A DNA stretch of 64,000 nucleotides from Gammaproteobacteria bacterium (lineage in GTDB: Bacteria > Pseudomonadota > Gammaproteobacteria > Enterobacterales > Permianibacteraceae): positions 1 to 64,000 of the forward strand of contig JACPFT010000017.1 in the NCBI GenBank assembly GCA_016182845.1, given 5' to 3'. Numbering within the stretch: the stretch's first letter is position 1; the number at the start of each line of letters is the position of its first letter. Below the pieces are notes generated by a model that worked only from the letters and a program-made list of their open reading frames with translations, searched no databases and was not told where the DNA came from. Both the position numbers and the translations under genes were made by a program. This document shows positions 19,188-26,530 of this stretch, piece by piece.

Positions 19188-20303
19188 ATGCCCGCAAGCT
19201 CCCCCCTCAGCCACTATCGCCGCGCCCTGAGCCGGGGTTTCCACCCCGACGCCGCCCAGGAGCGGGCCGCCCTGGCCCTGGAAGACTGCCACCAGGCCCT
19301 GCATGGGAGCGGCTCCAAGCCTCGCGGCGTCTATCTCTGGGGCCCCGTGGGCCGGGGCAAGACCTGGCTGATGGACGGCTTCCACCGCAGCCTGGGCGTG
19401 CCGGCCCGACGCCAGCATTTCCATCATTTCATGCGCTGGGTGCACCGGCGGCTGCATGCCCTGAGCGGAACGCCCGAGCCCCTGGCCGCCCTGGCGGATG
19501 AGCTGGCGGCGGAGGCACGGGTCCTGTGCTTCGACGAGCTGTTCATCGCCGACATCGGCGACGCCATGCTCCTGGGCGGCCTGCTCCAGGCCCTGTTCGC
19601 CCGGGGCCTGGTCCTGGTGGCGACCTCCAACCAGCCGCCGGCCGAGCTGTACAAGGACGGCTTCAACCGCGAGCGCCTGATGCCGGCCCTGGCGGCCCTG
19701 GAGCGGCATATGCACGTGCTCGCCGTGGACGGCGACCGGGATCACCGCCTGTACCCGGGCCGGGCGCGGACCCGCTACTGGGTCAAGACCGCCGAGGGCG
19801 GCAGCGCCCTGGAGGCGGCCTTCGCCGCAGAATCTGCCGGCCTGCCGGAGAGCACCGAGCCGCTGGAGCTGGGCCGGCGCGAAATCGCCGTGCGCCGGCG
19901 CAGCGACAAGGCCGTCTGGCTGGACTACGCCGAGCTCTGCGGGGCGCCGCTGGCCGCCCTGGACTTCATCGAGCTCTGCGAGCGCTTCCCGGCCATCCTG
20001 CTCGGCGAGGTGCCGGCCCTGAGCGGCCGGGCCCGCGAGCCCCGCATCGCCCGGGGCACGGAGGACGGCGCGGCCCGCGTCGCGGCCGGCGACCGCGTGC
20101 TCCCGGCCTTGAGTCCCCGGGACGACGGCGTGCGCCGCTTCATCGCCCTGGTGGACGAGTGCTACGACCGGCGCCGGCCCCTGTTCCTCGAGGCGGCCGT
20201 GCCCCTGGACGAGCTCTATGTCGAGGGCGGCCTGGAATTCCCCTTCCGCCGCGCCCTGAGCCGGCTCAAGGAGATGCAGCTGGAGCGCTTCGGCGCGGCA
20301 TGA
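19188..20303 (+). CDS. zapE: Cell division protein ZapE (AFG1-like ATPase)
   Basis: The 371-residue AAA-type P-loop ATPase associates with the Z-ring in gammaproteobacteria. The Walker A motif is GPVGRGKTWL and Walker B is VLCFDELFIADI, followed by VATSNQPPAELYKDGFNRERLMPAL, a strong signature of the AFG1/ZapE family. Length matches E. coli ZapE (375). A GTG at 19179 in frame is an alternative start. It lies directly upstream of the Fur-controlled haem receptor gene, but the Fur box and its own promoter region separate the two. Confidence 0.93.
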   Translation: MPASSPLSHYRRALSRGFHPDAAQERAALALEDCHQALHGSGSKPRGVYLWGPVGRGKTWLMDGFHRSLGVPARRQHFHHFMRWVHRRLHALSGTPEPLAALADELAAEARVLCFDELFIADIGDAMLLGGLLQALFARGLVLVATSNQPPAELYKDGFNRERLMPALAALERHMHVLAVDGDRDHRLYPGRARTRYWVKTAEGGSALEAAFAAESAGLPESTEPLELGRREIAVRRRSDKAVWLDYAELCGAPLAALDFIELCERFPAILLGEVPALSGRAREPRIARGTEDGAARVAAGDRVLPALSPRDDGVRRFIALVDECYDRRRPLFLEAAVPLDELYVEGGLEFPFRRALSRLKEMQLERFGAA

Positions 20304-20321
20304 TGCCCGCTTGATTTCACA

Positions 20322-20340
20322 AATGAGAATATTTATCATT
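20322..20340 (+). promoter_or_regulatory. Fur box upstream of the TonB-dependent receptor
   Basis: TGAGAAT-A-TTTATCA (20324-20338) matches the 7-1-7 Fur consensus TGATAAT-N-ATTATCA at 12 of 14 positions, in an AT-rich 20-bp island within GC-rich DNA. It is 65 bp before the receptor start codon. Iron-repressed expression of the haem uptake genes is the expected consequence. Confidence 0.75.
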
Positions 20341-20404
20341 TAAACCCCGCCAGCCGCGCCTCCGCGCCCGCCAGCCTTGAACCCATTGCAAACCAAGGTT
20401 GGCC

Positions 20405-22657
20405 ATGTCTCCCGCCACTCCCGTCCTGGGCGCCGCCTGCGCGCTCGCTCTCTGGTCCGCCGCCGCGCCGGCGGCCGAGACCCCGAAACCGGCCCAGCGC
20501 CTCAACAAGATCACCGTCAGCGCCACCCGCGCGCCGCGCCAAGTCAGCGAGGTCACCGGCTCGGTGGACGTCGTGGAACGCGAACAGCTGGAGGCCGAAC
20601 TGGCCCGCGACATCAAGGACGCCGTGCGCTACCTGCCCGGTCTTTCGGTGCGCGACAACGCCGGGCGCTTCGGCCTGAGCGACATCGGCATACGCGGCCT
20701 GGACGGCAACCGCGTGCTGATCGAGGTGGACGGGGTGCGCGTCGCCGATGCCTTCGCCATCGGCAGCTTCACCAGCGCCGGGCGCAATGCCGTGGACCTG
20801 GACATGCTGCAATCCCTGGAAGTGGTGCGCGGCGCCGCCTCCTCGCTCTACGGCAGCCAGGCCATCGCCGGGGTGGTGAGCTTCCGCACCAAGGATCCGG
20901 AGGACTTGCTGCAGGGCCGGGCGCAGTACCTGGGCGCCAAGCTGGCCGGCTACAGCGCGGACGGCGAGCGGGTCCTGGCCCTGACCGGCGCCGCGGGCGG
21001 CGAACAGTTCTCCGGCCTGGTGCATGCCGTGGGCCGGCGCGGCCACGAGGGCGACAACCAGGGCGGCAAGACCAGCCGCGACAACACGCGCACCGCCCTC
21101 AACCCCCAGGACACGGAGCACCAGGCCCTCCTGACCAAGCTGCTCTGGCAGCCCGACGAGGCCCTGCGCCTGCGCCTGACCCTGGACCGGGACGAAGGCC
21201 GCAGCGACACCGAGCTCTACTCGGCGCGCGGCCCGTCCCGGCTGGGGGCCAGCACGGTGATGGTGCAAGATCTGGACGGCGAGGACGAGCAGCGCCGCGA
21301 GCGCGTGCAACTGGACGGCGAATGGGCGCCGGCCCTGGCCTGGCTGGACAGCGCCGAGGCCCAGCTCTTCCGCCAGGACAGCGAGACCGTGCAAGAGACC
21401 TTCGAACGCCGCGAGACGCGCACTCCGATCCCCGGCCAGGGCGAGCGCATCACTCCCGCCGAGCGTTACCGCCGCGCCGATCTGGACCAGGAGAGCCGGG
21501 GGCTCAAGCTGAAATTCCAGTCCCAGTTCGCCGGCCAGCAGCTGGTCTACGGCCTGGAACGGGTGGAGAGCGAGCAGGCCGAGCGTCGCGACGGCTTCCA
21601 GAAGAACCTGCTGACCGGCGCCGTGAGCACCATGGTCCCGCCCGACGCCTTCCCGGTGCGCGACTATCCCCTGTCCACCCTGACCGAGACCGGCGCCTAT
21701 GTGCAGGACGAGATCGCCCTGGGCGGCTTCCGCCTGGTGCCGGGCCTGCGCTGGGATCGCACCGAGCTCGATGCCCGCCTGGACCCTATCTTCGCCGGGG
21801 ACAATCCGGACCATGTGCCCGCCGATCGCGCCGTCCAGCAGCTCTCCCCCAAGCTGGGCGCGCTCTGGGCGCTGAGCCCGGATTTGTCCCTGTTCGGGCA
21901 ATGGGCCACGGGCTTCCGCGCCCCGCCCTACCAGGACGTCAATATCGGCTTCACCAACCTGCAATTCGGCTACCAGGCCATCCCCAACCCGGACCTGGAG
22001 CCGGAGCGCAGCGAGAACCGCGAGCTGGGCCTGCGCGGCACGCCTAAGGGCGGCTACTGGGAGCTTGCGGTCTTCGACAACCGCTACCGGGACTTCATCG
22101 AATCCCTGGCCGTGGCGCATATCGACCCGCAGACCCGGGTGACCACCTACCAGGCCCAGAACCTGCACCGCGCCCGGATCTACGGCGCCGAGCTGCGCCT
22201 GGGCTGGGATCTGGACGCGGCCTGGGGCTGGGAGGGCTGGCAGCTGCGCGGCGCGGCCTCCTATTCCCGAGGAGAAAGCTGGGCCCGGGGCGAGAACCGG
22301 GAAAACGGCCAGCCGCTGAACAGCGTGGATCCGGCCAAGCTGGTCCTGGGCCTGGGCTGGGAGCAGGCCGATGGCGTCCTGGGCCTGGAGCTGGCGGCCA
22401 CGGCCGTGGTGCGCAAGACCCATGTGGACGACAGCGCCGGTGAGCGCTTCCGAAGCCCAGGCTATGCCAGCTTCGATCTCCTGGGCCACTGGAGCCTCGC
22501 CGACAACACCGAGCTGCGCCTCGGGCTCTACAACCTCGCCGACAAGACCTACTGGGACTGGGCCGATGTGCGCGGCGTCGCCGCCGACAGCCCCATCCTC
22601 GATCGCTACACCCGCCCGGGCCGCAATGCGGCCTTGAGCCTCAACGTCCACTTCTGA
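20405..22657 (+). CDS. TonB-dependent outer membrane receptor, haem/haemoglobin type
   Basis: The 750-residue product has a signal peptide, a TonB box (KITVSATR), a plug domain (about 50-160, with RGLDGNRVLIEVDGVR and VVRGAASSLYGSQAIAGVVSF) and a 22-strand barrel ending in LNVHF with the C-terminal aromatic. The haem-receptor motifs FRAP (504-507) and NPDL (528-531) are both present in normal order, supporting haem or haemoprotein import. The ATG at 20405 follows AAGG. A Fur box lies upstream, and the DUF6607-like gene follows after about 9 bp, so the pair is an iron-regulated operon. Confidence 0.88.
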   Translation: MSPATPVLGAACALALWSAAAPAAETPKPAQRLNKITVSATRAPRQVSEVTGSVDVVEREQLEAELARDIKDAVRYLPGLSVRDNAGRFGLSDIGIRGLDGNRVLIEVDGVRVADAFAIGSFTSAGRNAVDLDMLQSLEVVRGAASSLYGSQAIAGVVSFRTKDPEDLLQGRAQYLGAKLAGYSADGERVLALTGAAGGEQFSGLVHAVGRRGHEGDNQGGKTSRDNTRTALNPQDTEHQALLTKLLWQPDEALRLRLTLDRDEGRSDTELYSARGPSRLGASTVMVQDLDGEDEQRRERVQLDGEWAPALAWLDSAEAQLFRQDSETVQETFERRETRTPIPGQGERITPAERYRRADLDQESRGLKLKFQSQFAGQQLVYGLERVESEQAERRDGFQKNLLTGAVSTMVPPDAFPVRDYPLSTLTETGAYVQDEIALGGFRLVPGLRWDRTELDARLDPIFAGDNPDHVPADRAVQQLSPKLGALWALSPDLSLFGQWATGFRAPPYQDVNIGFTNLQFGYQAIPNPDLEPERSENRELGLRGTPKGGYWELAVFDNRYRDFIESLAVAHIDPQTRVTTYQAQNLHRARIYGAELRLGWDLDAAWGWEGWQLRGAASYSRGESWARGENRENGQPLNSVDPAKLVLGLGWEQADGVLGLELAATAVVRKTHVDDSAGERFRSPGYASFDLLGHWSLADNTELRLGLYNLADKTYWDWADVRGVAADSPILDRYTRPGRNAALSLNVHF

Positions 22658-22666
22658 GGAATGATC

Positions 22667-23662
22667 ATGCGCATCCACTTCATCGCCCTGGCCGCCGGCC
22701 TGCTCGCCGCCTGCCAGAGCACCGGTCCCCGCCCCGACACCGCCGCCGTCCCGCCCGCCGTCCAGGACGGCTGCCGGCCCGGGGAAACCGCCCTGGCCTG
22801 CGACCGGCGCGCCATTCTGGGCATGGCCGGCGAGTACGCGGTCAGCTTCGCCTTCGACGAGGTGACCGCCCTGCGCCCCGGCTACGAGCTGAAGAAGCCC
22901 AAGCGTTCCGGCGCCCGGGAATGGGTCCAGCTCATCGAGGACCGGGGCGACTTCCTGTCCCTGCAACACATCCTGGTGGACGGCGAGGGCCATGTCACCA
23001 AGCACTGGCGCCAGGACTGGCGCTACCAGCCGGAGTTCCTGTGGAACTTCACGGGCCACAAGACCTGGACCAAGCACGCGCTCGCCGCCGGCGAGGCCCG
23101 GGGCGCCTGGTCCCAGACCGTCTACGAGGTGGACGATTCGCCGCGCTACACGGGCCTAGGCCGCTGGCGCCACGACGGCAATGTCGCCGCCTGGACCTCG
23201 GAGTCCAGTTGGCGGCCCCTGCCGCGCCGCGAGTACACGACGCGCAGCGACTACGACGTGATGGTGGCGGTCAACCGCCAGGAAATCGCCCCGAACGGCT
23301 GGGTGCATACCCAGGACAATCTCAAGCTGGACACCCGGGCGGAGGCCGGCACCCGCTACATCGCCCGCGAGGAAGGCGCCAACCGCTACGTGAAGCTGGC
23401 TGGCCACGACTTCGGCCCGGGCAAGGCCTATTGGTCCAAGACCGCGCCCTTCTGGGCGGAAGTGCGCGCCGCTTGGGCGCGCCGTTTCGAGACCGCCGAG
23501 CACATCGCCATCCGGGAGAAGATCGAGGGCAAGCCCCTGTGGCAGGCCATGTTCGAACTGGCGGAAAACCCGCCGGCCGGCGCCGAGGCCGGGGCCCGGA
23601 TCGAGGCAGTGTTGAGCCGGTATGTCAGCACCGGCCCGGAGCCGCGGCTCAGCCAGCGTTGA
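22667..23662 (+). CDS. DUF6607-like lipoprotein downstream of haem receptor
   Basis: The 331-residue product has a short signal peptide with lipobox LLAACQ, so it should be a lipoprotein. The body contains MAGEYAVSFAFDEV, LQHILVDGEGHVTKHWRQDW, YEVDDSPRYTGLGRW and REYTTRSDYDVMVAVNRQEI, a pattern I associate with DUF6607, a family of unknown function. The start at 22667 places GAGGA seven bases upstream; ATG 22661 is an alternative. The gene is tightly linked to the receptor and so is probably Fur-controlled. A role in haem handling at the cell surface is inference from context only. Confidence 0.7.
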   Translation: MRIHFIALAAGLLAACQSTGPRPDTAAVPPAVQDGCRPGETALACDRRAILGMAGEYAVSFAFDEVTALRPGYELKKPKRSGAREWVQLIEDRGDFLSLQHILVDGEGHVTKHWRQDWRYQPEFLWNFTGHKTWTKHALAAGEARGAWSQTVYEVDDSPRYTGLGRWRHDGNVAAWTSESSWRPLPRREYTTRSDYDVMVAVNRQEIAPNGWVHTQDNLKLDTRAEAGTRYIAREEGANRYVKLAGHDFGPGKAYWSKTAPFWAEVRAAWARRFETAEHIAIREKIEGKPLWQAMFELAENPPAGAEAGARIEAVLSRYVSTGPEPRLSQR

Positions 23663-23667
23663 GGCCG

Positions 23668-23787
23668 GTAGATCGGGTTAGGCCACAGGCCGTAAGCCGA
23701 CATTCCTGCCGGAACGCCGAGGTGCTGGGTTGCGCTGCGCTAACCCGTATATGGACTCCTCCCGGCTTGCAAGCTGTCGCCTCGTTG
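23668..23787. repeat. GGGTTA/TAACCC intergenic repeat, copy 3 (contains 55-bp exact match to 78-132)
   Basis: The element begins GTAGATCGGGTTAG like 11640-11729 and its right half (23733-23787) is an exact inverted copy of 78-132. It ends within the putative TTG start codon of the small downstream ORF, so it sits directly against that gene with no ribosome site between. Confidence 0.8.
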
Positions 23788-23931
23788 CTGAACCCCGGCA
23801 TCGTCTGGGCCCTGATCCCCCTGGGCGGCATAGCCCTCTCCGCCCTACGCGCCTGGCTCATCCACCAGGAACGCATGACCCGCATCCGCGCCGGTCTGGA
23901 CCCGGAGCGGGCCGCCGATTACGAACGCTGA
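23785..23931 (+). CDS. Possible 48-residue single-pass membrane peptide, 5' end altered by repeat
   Basis: The reading frame encodes a hydrophobic segment (IVWALIPLGGIALSALRAWLI) followed by a charged tail with MTRIRAGLDPERAADYER, a layout typical of small single-pass membrane proteins. The only usable start is TTG at 23785, which lies in the end of the dispersed repeat and lacks a Shine-Dalgarno sequence. Either the gene is translated weakly from this start or its original start was lost when the repeat arrived. The tail looks like real protein in composition. No family is recognised. Confidence 0.35.
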   Translation: MLNPGIVWALIPLGGIALSALRAWLIHQERMTRIRAGLDPERAADYER

Positions 23932-23937
23932 GCGGGC

Positions 23938-25365
23938 TCAGTCGCCGTACACCACGCGCGGCAGCCAGGTGGCCAGCTCGGGCCACAGCGCCAGGATGGC
24001 CAACATGGCCACCTGGATACCGATAAAGGGCATGACGCCGCGATAGATCTGCCCGGTGGAGATGCTGGCCGGTGCCACGCCGCGCAAATAGAACAGGGCG
24101 AAGCCGAAGGGCGGGGTCAGGAAGGAGGTCTGCAGGTTGACGCCCATCATCACGCCCAGCCAGATGGGATCCAGGCCCATCTTGAGCAGGACCGGCGCGA
24201 CGATGGGCACGACCACGAAGGTGATCTCGATGAAGTCGAGGATGAAGCCGAGCAGAAACATGACCCCCATGACCACGGCCATGGCGCCCACCGCGCCGCC
24301 GGGCATCCGGTCGAAGAGGTGGTGCACCAGCTCGTCGCCGCCGTAGGCGCGGAACACCAGGGAGAAGATCGAGGCCCCGAACAGGATCATGAACACCATG
24401 GCGGTGTTGTGCAGGGTGCCCTCCATGACCTCCTTGAGGCGGCTCAGGGTGAACTCGCCCTGGGCGATGGCCAGGAGCATGGCGCCCAGCGCCCCCACCG
24501 AGGCGGCCTCCGTGGGCGTGGCGATGCCGGCCAGGATGGAGCCGAGCACGGCGACGATCAGCCCCAAGGGCATGGCCAGGCTGGTCAGGGCACGGCGCAG
24601 TGCCTGGCCGTGGCTGATGCTCCGGTCTTCCGGCAAGGCCGGCACCGCCGCCGGGTGGCGCCAGGCCAGCCAGGCCACGTAGAGCAAATAGCCGACCACC
24701 AGGGTCAGGCCTGGGATGATAGCGCCGACGAAGAGATCCCCCACCGACAGGGCATCGGGGTTGGTGATGCCCATGGATGCCTGGGCCTGTTGGTAGGCGC
24801 TGCCCAGCTGGTCGGCGAGCAGGACCAGGACGATGGAGGGCGGGATGATCTGGCCCAGGGTGCCCGAGGCGCAGATGACCCCGGTGGCGAAGCGCGGGTC
24901 GTAGCCGCGCTTCAACATGGTGGGCAGGGACAGCAGGCCCATGGTCACCACCGTCGCGCCGACGATGCCCGTGGAGGCGGCGAGCAGCATGCCCACCAGG
25001 CAGACCGAGTAGCCCAGGCCGCCCCGGCGCGTGCCGAACAGGGCGGCCATGTTCTCCAGGAGGCTCTCGGCGATGCGCGCCCGTTCCAGCATCACGCCCA
25101 TGAACACGAAGAGCGGCACGGCCATGAGCGTCTGGTTGTCGAGGATGCCGTAGAAGCGCCCGGGAGCGGTGAGCAGGCTGTCGTCGAAGAACTCCATGCC
25201 GTAATACCAGTCCAGCCAGATGCCGAGACCGGCGAAGCCCAGGGCCGCGCCCGCCAGGCCGAAGGCCACCGGGTAGCCGGAGGCCAGGACCAGGCAGACG
25301 CCCAGGAACATCACGAGGGGCATGAACTCGGCGAGGATCTCGGGAGCGAACTCGTAAGCAAACAT
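23938..25365 (-). CDS. TRAP transporter large permease (DctM)
   Basis: The 475-residue integral membrane protein has about 12-13 helices and uses the sodium gradient to import organic acids with DctQ and a binding protein. Family segments visible are GYPVAFGLAGAAL, AVPLFVFMGVML, the SGTLGQIIPPSIVLV discontinuous hairpin, PTEAASVGALGA and FILDFIEITFVVVPI, followed by the NLQTSFLTPPFGFALF motif. The FLDFxEI segment is common in the branch that carries 2-oxoacids and similar carboxylates, so a carboxylate is likely. The start overlaps the DctQ stop (ATGA). Confidence 0.88.
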   Translation of the reverse strand: MFAYEFAPEILAEFMPLVMFLGVCLVLASGYPVAFGLAGAALGFAGLGIWLDWYYGMEFFDDSLLTAPGRFYGILDNQTLMAVPLFVFMGVMLERARIAESLLENMAALFGTRRGGLGYSVCLVGMLLAASTGIVGATVVTMGLLSLPTMLKRGYDPRFATGVICASGTLGQIIPPSIVLVLLADQLGSAYQQAQASMGITNPDALSVGDLFVGAIIPGLTLVVGYLLYVAWLAWRHPAAVPALPEDRSISHGQALRRALTSLAMPLGLIVAVLGSILAGIATPTEAASVGALGAMLLAIAQGEFTLSRLKEVMEGTLHNTAMVFMILFGASIFSLVFRAYGGDELVHHLFDRMPGGAVGAMAVVMGVMFLLGFILDFIEITFVVVPIVAPVLLKMGLDPIWLGVMMGVNLQTSFLTPPFGFALFYLRGVAPASISTGQIYRGVMPFIGIQVAMLAILALWPELATWLPRVVYGD

Positions 25366-25919
25366 CAGAGCTCACCTCCCTCGGCGCGGCCATGGGGATC
25401 AGGGCCGCGCCCGGCCAGGAACAGGGTGGACTTGCCCGCCTCGGCCAGGCCCTGCAGGGCCAGCACGACCGGCATCGCCAGCAGCAAGCCCTTGAGCAGC
25501 CAGACAAAAGCCAGGCCGTCCGCCTCGCTGGAACGCTCGCGGATCTGCCAGCTCTGGGCCACGTACTCGAAACAGGTCCAGGCCACGAAGGCGCAGAAGG
25601 GCAGGAGCAGGAAGCAGGTGCCCAGGATGTCCGCCCAGGCCTTGCCGCGCGGCGACCAATGCCCGTAGAAGATGTCCACGCGCACATGCCCGCCGTGCTT
25701 GAGCGTATAGGCCGCGCCGAGCATGAACACCCCGGCCTGCATATAACTCAGGGACTCGGCCATGGCATTGGAATTGAACTGGAAGGCATAACGCAGCACG
25801 ACCGCCGCAAAAGTGACCAGCACCAGGCTCAGGGTCAGCCAGCTGACGGCGCGGCCCAGGGCGGTGCTTAGCGCATCCACCCAGCGGATAGGCCAGGGAT
25901 AGGGGGAAGGCAGGGGCAT
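25365..25919 (-). CDS. TRAP transporter small permease (DctQ)
   Basis: The 184-residue protein has four hydrophobic helices and the family features FAAVVLRYAFQFNSNAMAESLSYMQAGVFMLGAAYTLKHGGHVRVDIFY, of which RYAF, GAAYTLKHGGHVRVD are diagnostic. It partners DctM, to which it is translationally coupled. The ATG at 25919 follows a good purine-rich ribosome site (GGGGAAGG region on the coding strand lies just inside the gene, so the site is not decisive). No dctP binding-protein gene lies on either side, which is unusual for a complete TRAP system. Confidence 0.85.
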   Translation of the reverse strand: MPLPSPYPWPIRWVDALSTALGRAVSWLTLSLVLVTFAAVVLRYAFQFNSNAMAESLSYMQAGVFMLGAAYTLKHGGHVRVDIFYGHWSPRGKAWADILGTCFLLLPFCAFVAWTCFEYVAQSWQIRERSSEADGLAFVWLLKGLLLAMPVVLALQGLAEAGKSTLFLAGRGPDPHGRAEGGEL

Positions 25920-26459
25920 GATTCTACTTATTGTGGGGACCGGCGAAGGGCCGATGATAGCGAAGCGCGGGGCCCCTGGGATCAGGAAGGCCCGGAAGAA
26001 ATTGCGCAGGCCTAAGCTTCGTGCCGAAACTGTCCACATTCAGCCCGGGTCAGTGGCTTAGGGGAACAAGTTCCCGTAGCGCTTAAGATGATAATCGTAT
26101 AGCATTGTTTTTATTGGTTTTAATTGGAGTTTCACTCTGCCGTGCCGCCGCTGCGGCTCGCCTGTAGGCGGTGGCGATGCGCCTATTCCCCAAAGCACGC
26201 ACAGACTTATCCACAGAATGGACGCTGCTGTGCACAAAATGGCGGCGTCCTCGCCCGGCGAGGAGCCTCACTGGACCGATGGCGTTTCGAGCCGGAATTT
26301 GCCAGCAAGGGAAGCGGCCTAGGCTGGACGAAGGCACTCCGGGCCGGAGTCCGGGTTCAGCGCAAGCAGCCACCTCTCGGCCGTGCGCTTAGAGTCCTGG
26401 CTTCCGCTCGTGTGATATGCGGCCGACGAGCACTCGCGTCCGTTCCGAGGCGCTCCCGG
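25920..26459. other. 540-bp intergenic region between dctQ and eptA
   Basis: No supported gene is seen on either strand. It contains an AT-rich patch (26087-26132), a half Fur-like word TGATAAT near 26092, and one perfect DnaA-box word TTATCCACA at 26207-26215. Both divergent transcripts must start here, but I cannot place -35/-10 pairs with confidence. Confidence 0.6.
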
Positions 26460-26476
26460 CTTAAGCCGGATTTAAG
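26460..26476 (+). promoter_or_regulatory. PmrA/BasR-type box upstream of eptA
   Basis: CTTAAG-CCGGA-TTTAAG fits YTTAAK-N5-YTTAAK, the direct repeat recognised by the PmrA (BasR) response regulator, without mismatch. The box ends 54 bp before the eptA start codon, a sensible distance for activation. The first half also lies within a perfect 14-bp palindrome, CCGGCTTAAGCCGG (26456-26469). Confidence 0.55.
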
Positions 26477-26530
26477 CCAGGACTGCCATGATGCCCACCG
26501 TCCCGGCCTCCCTGCCCTGGTGGTGTCTTC

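Noticed and set aside
26088..26106. Fur box upstream of eptA or dctQ
   Set aside because: Only the left half TGATAAT is present; the other half does not match.
26207..26215. Perfect DnaA-box word TTATCCACA, taken as part of a replication origin
   Set aside because: Only one exact box is present, without a cluster, AT-rich unwinding element or dnaA/dnaN/gidA genes nearby.
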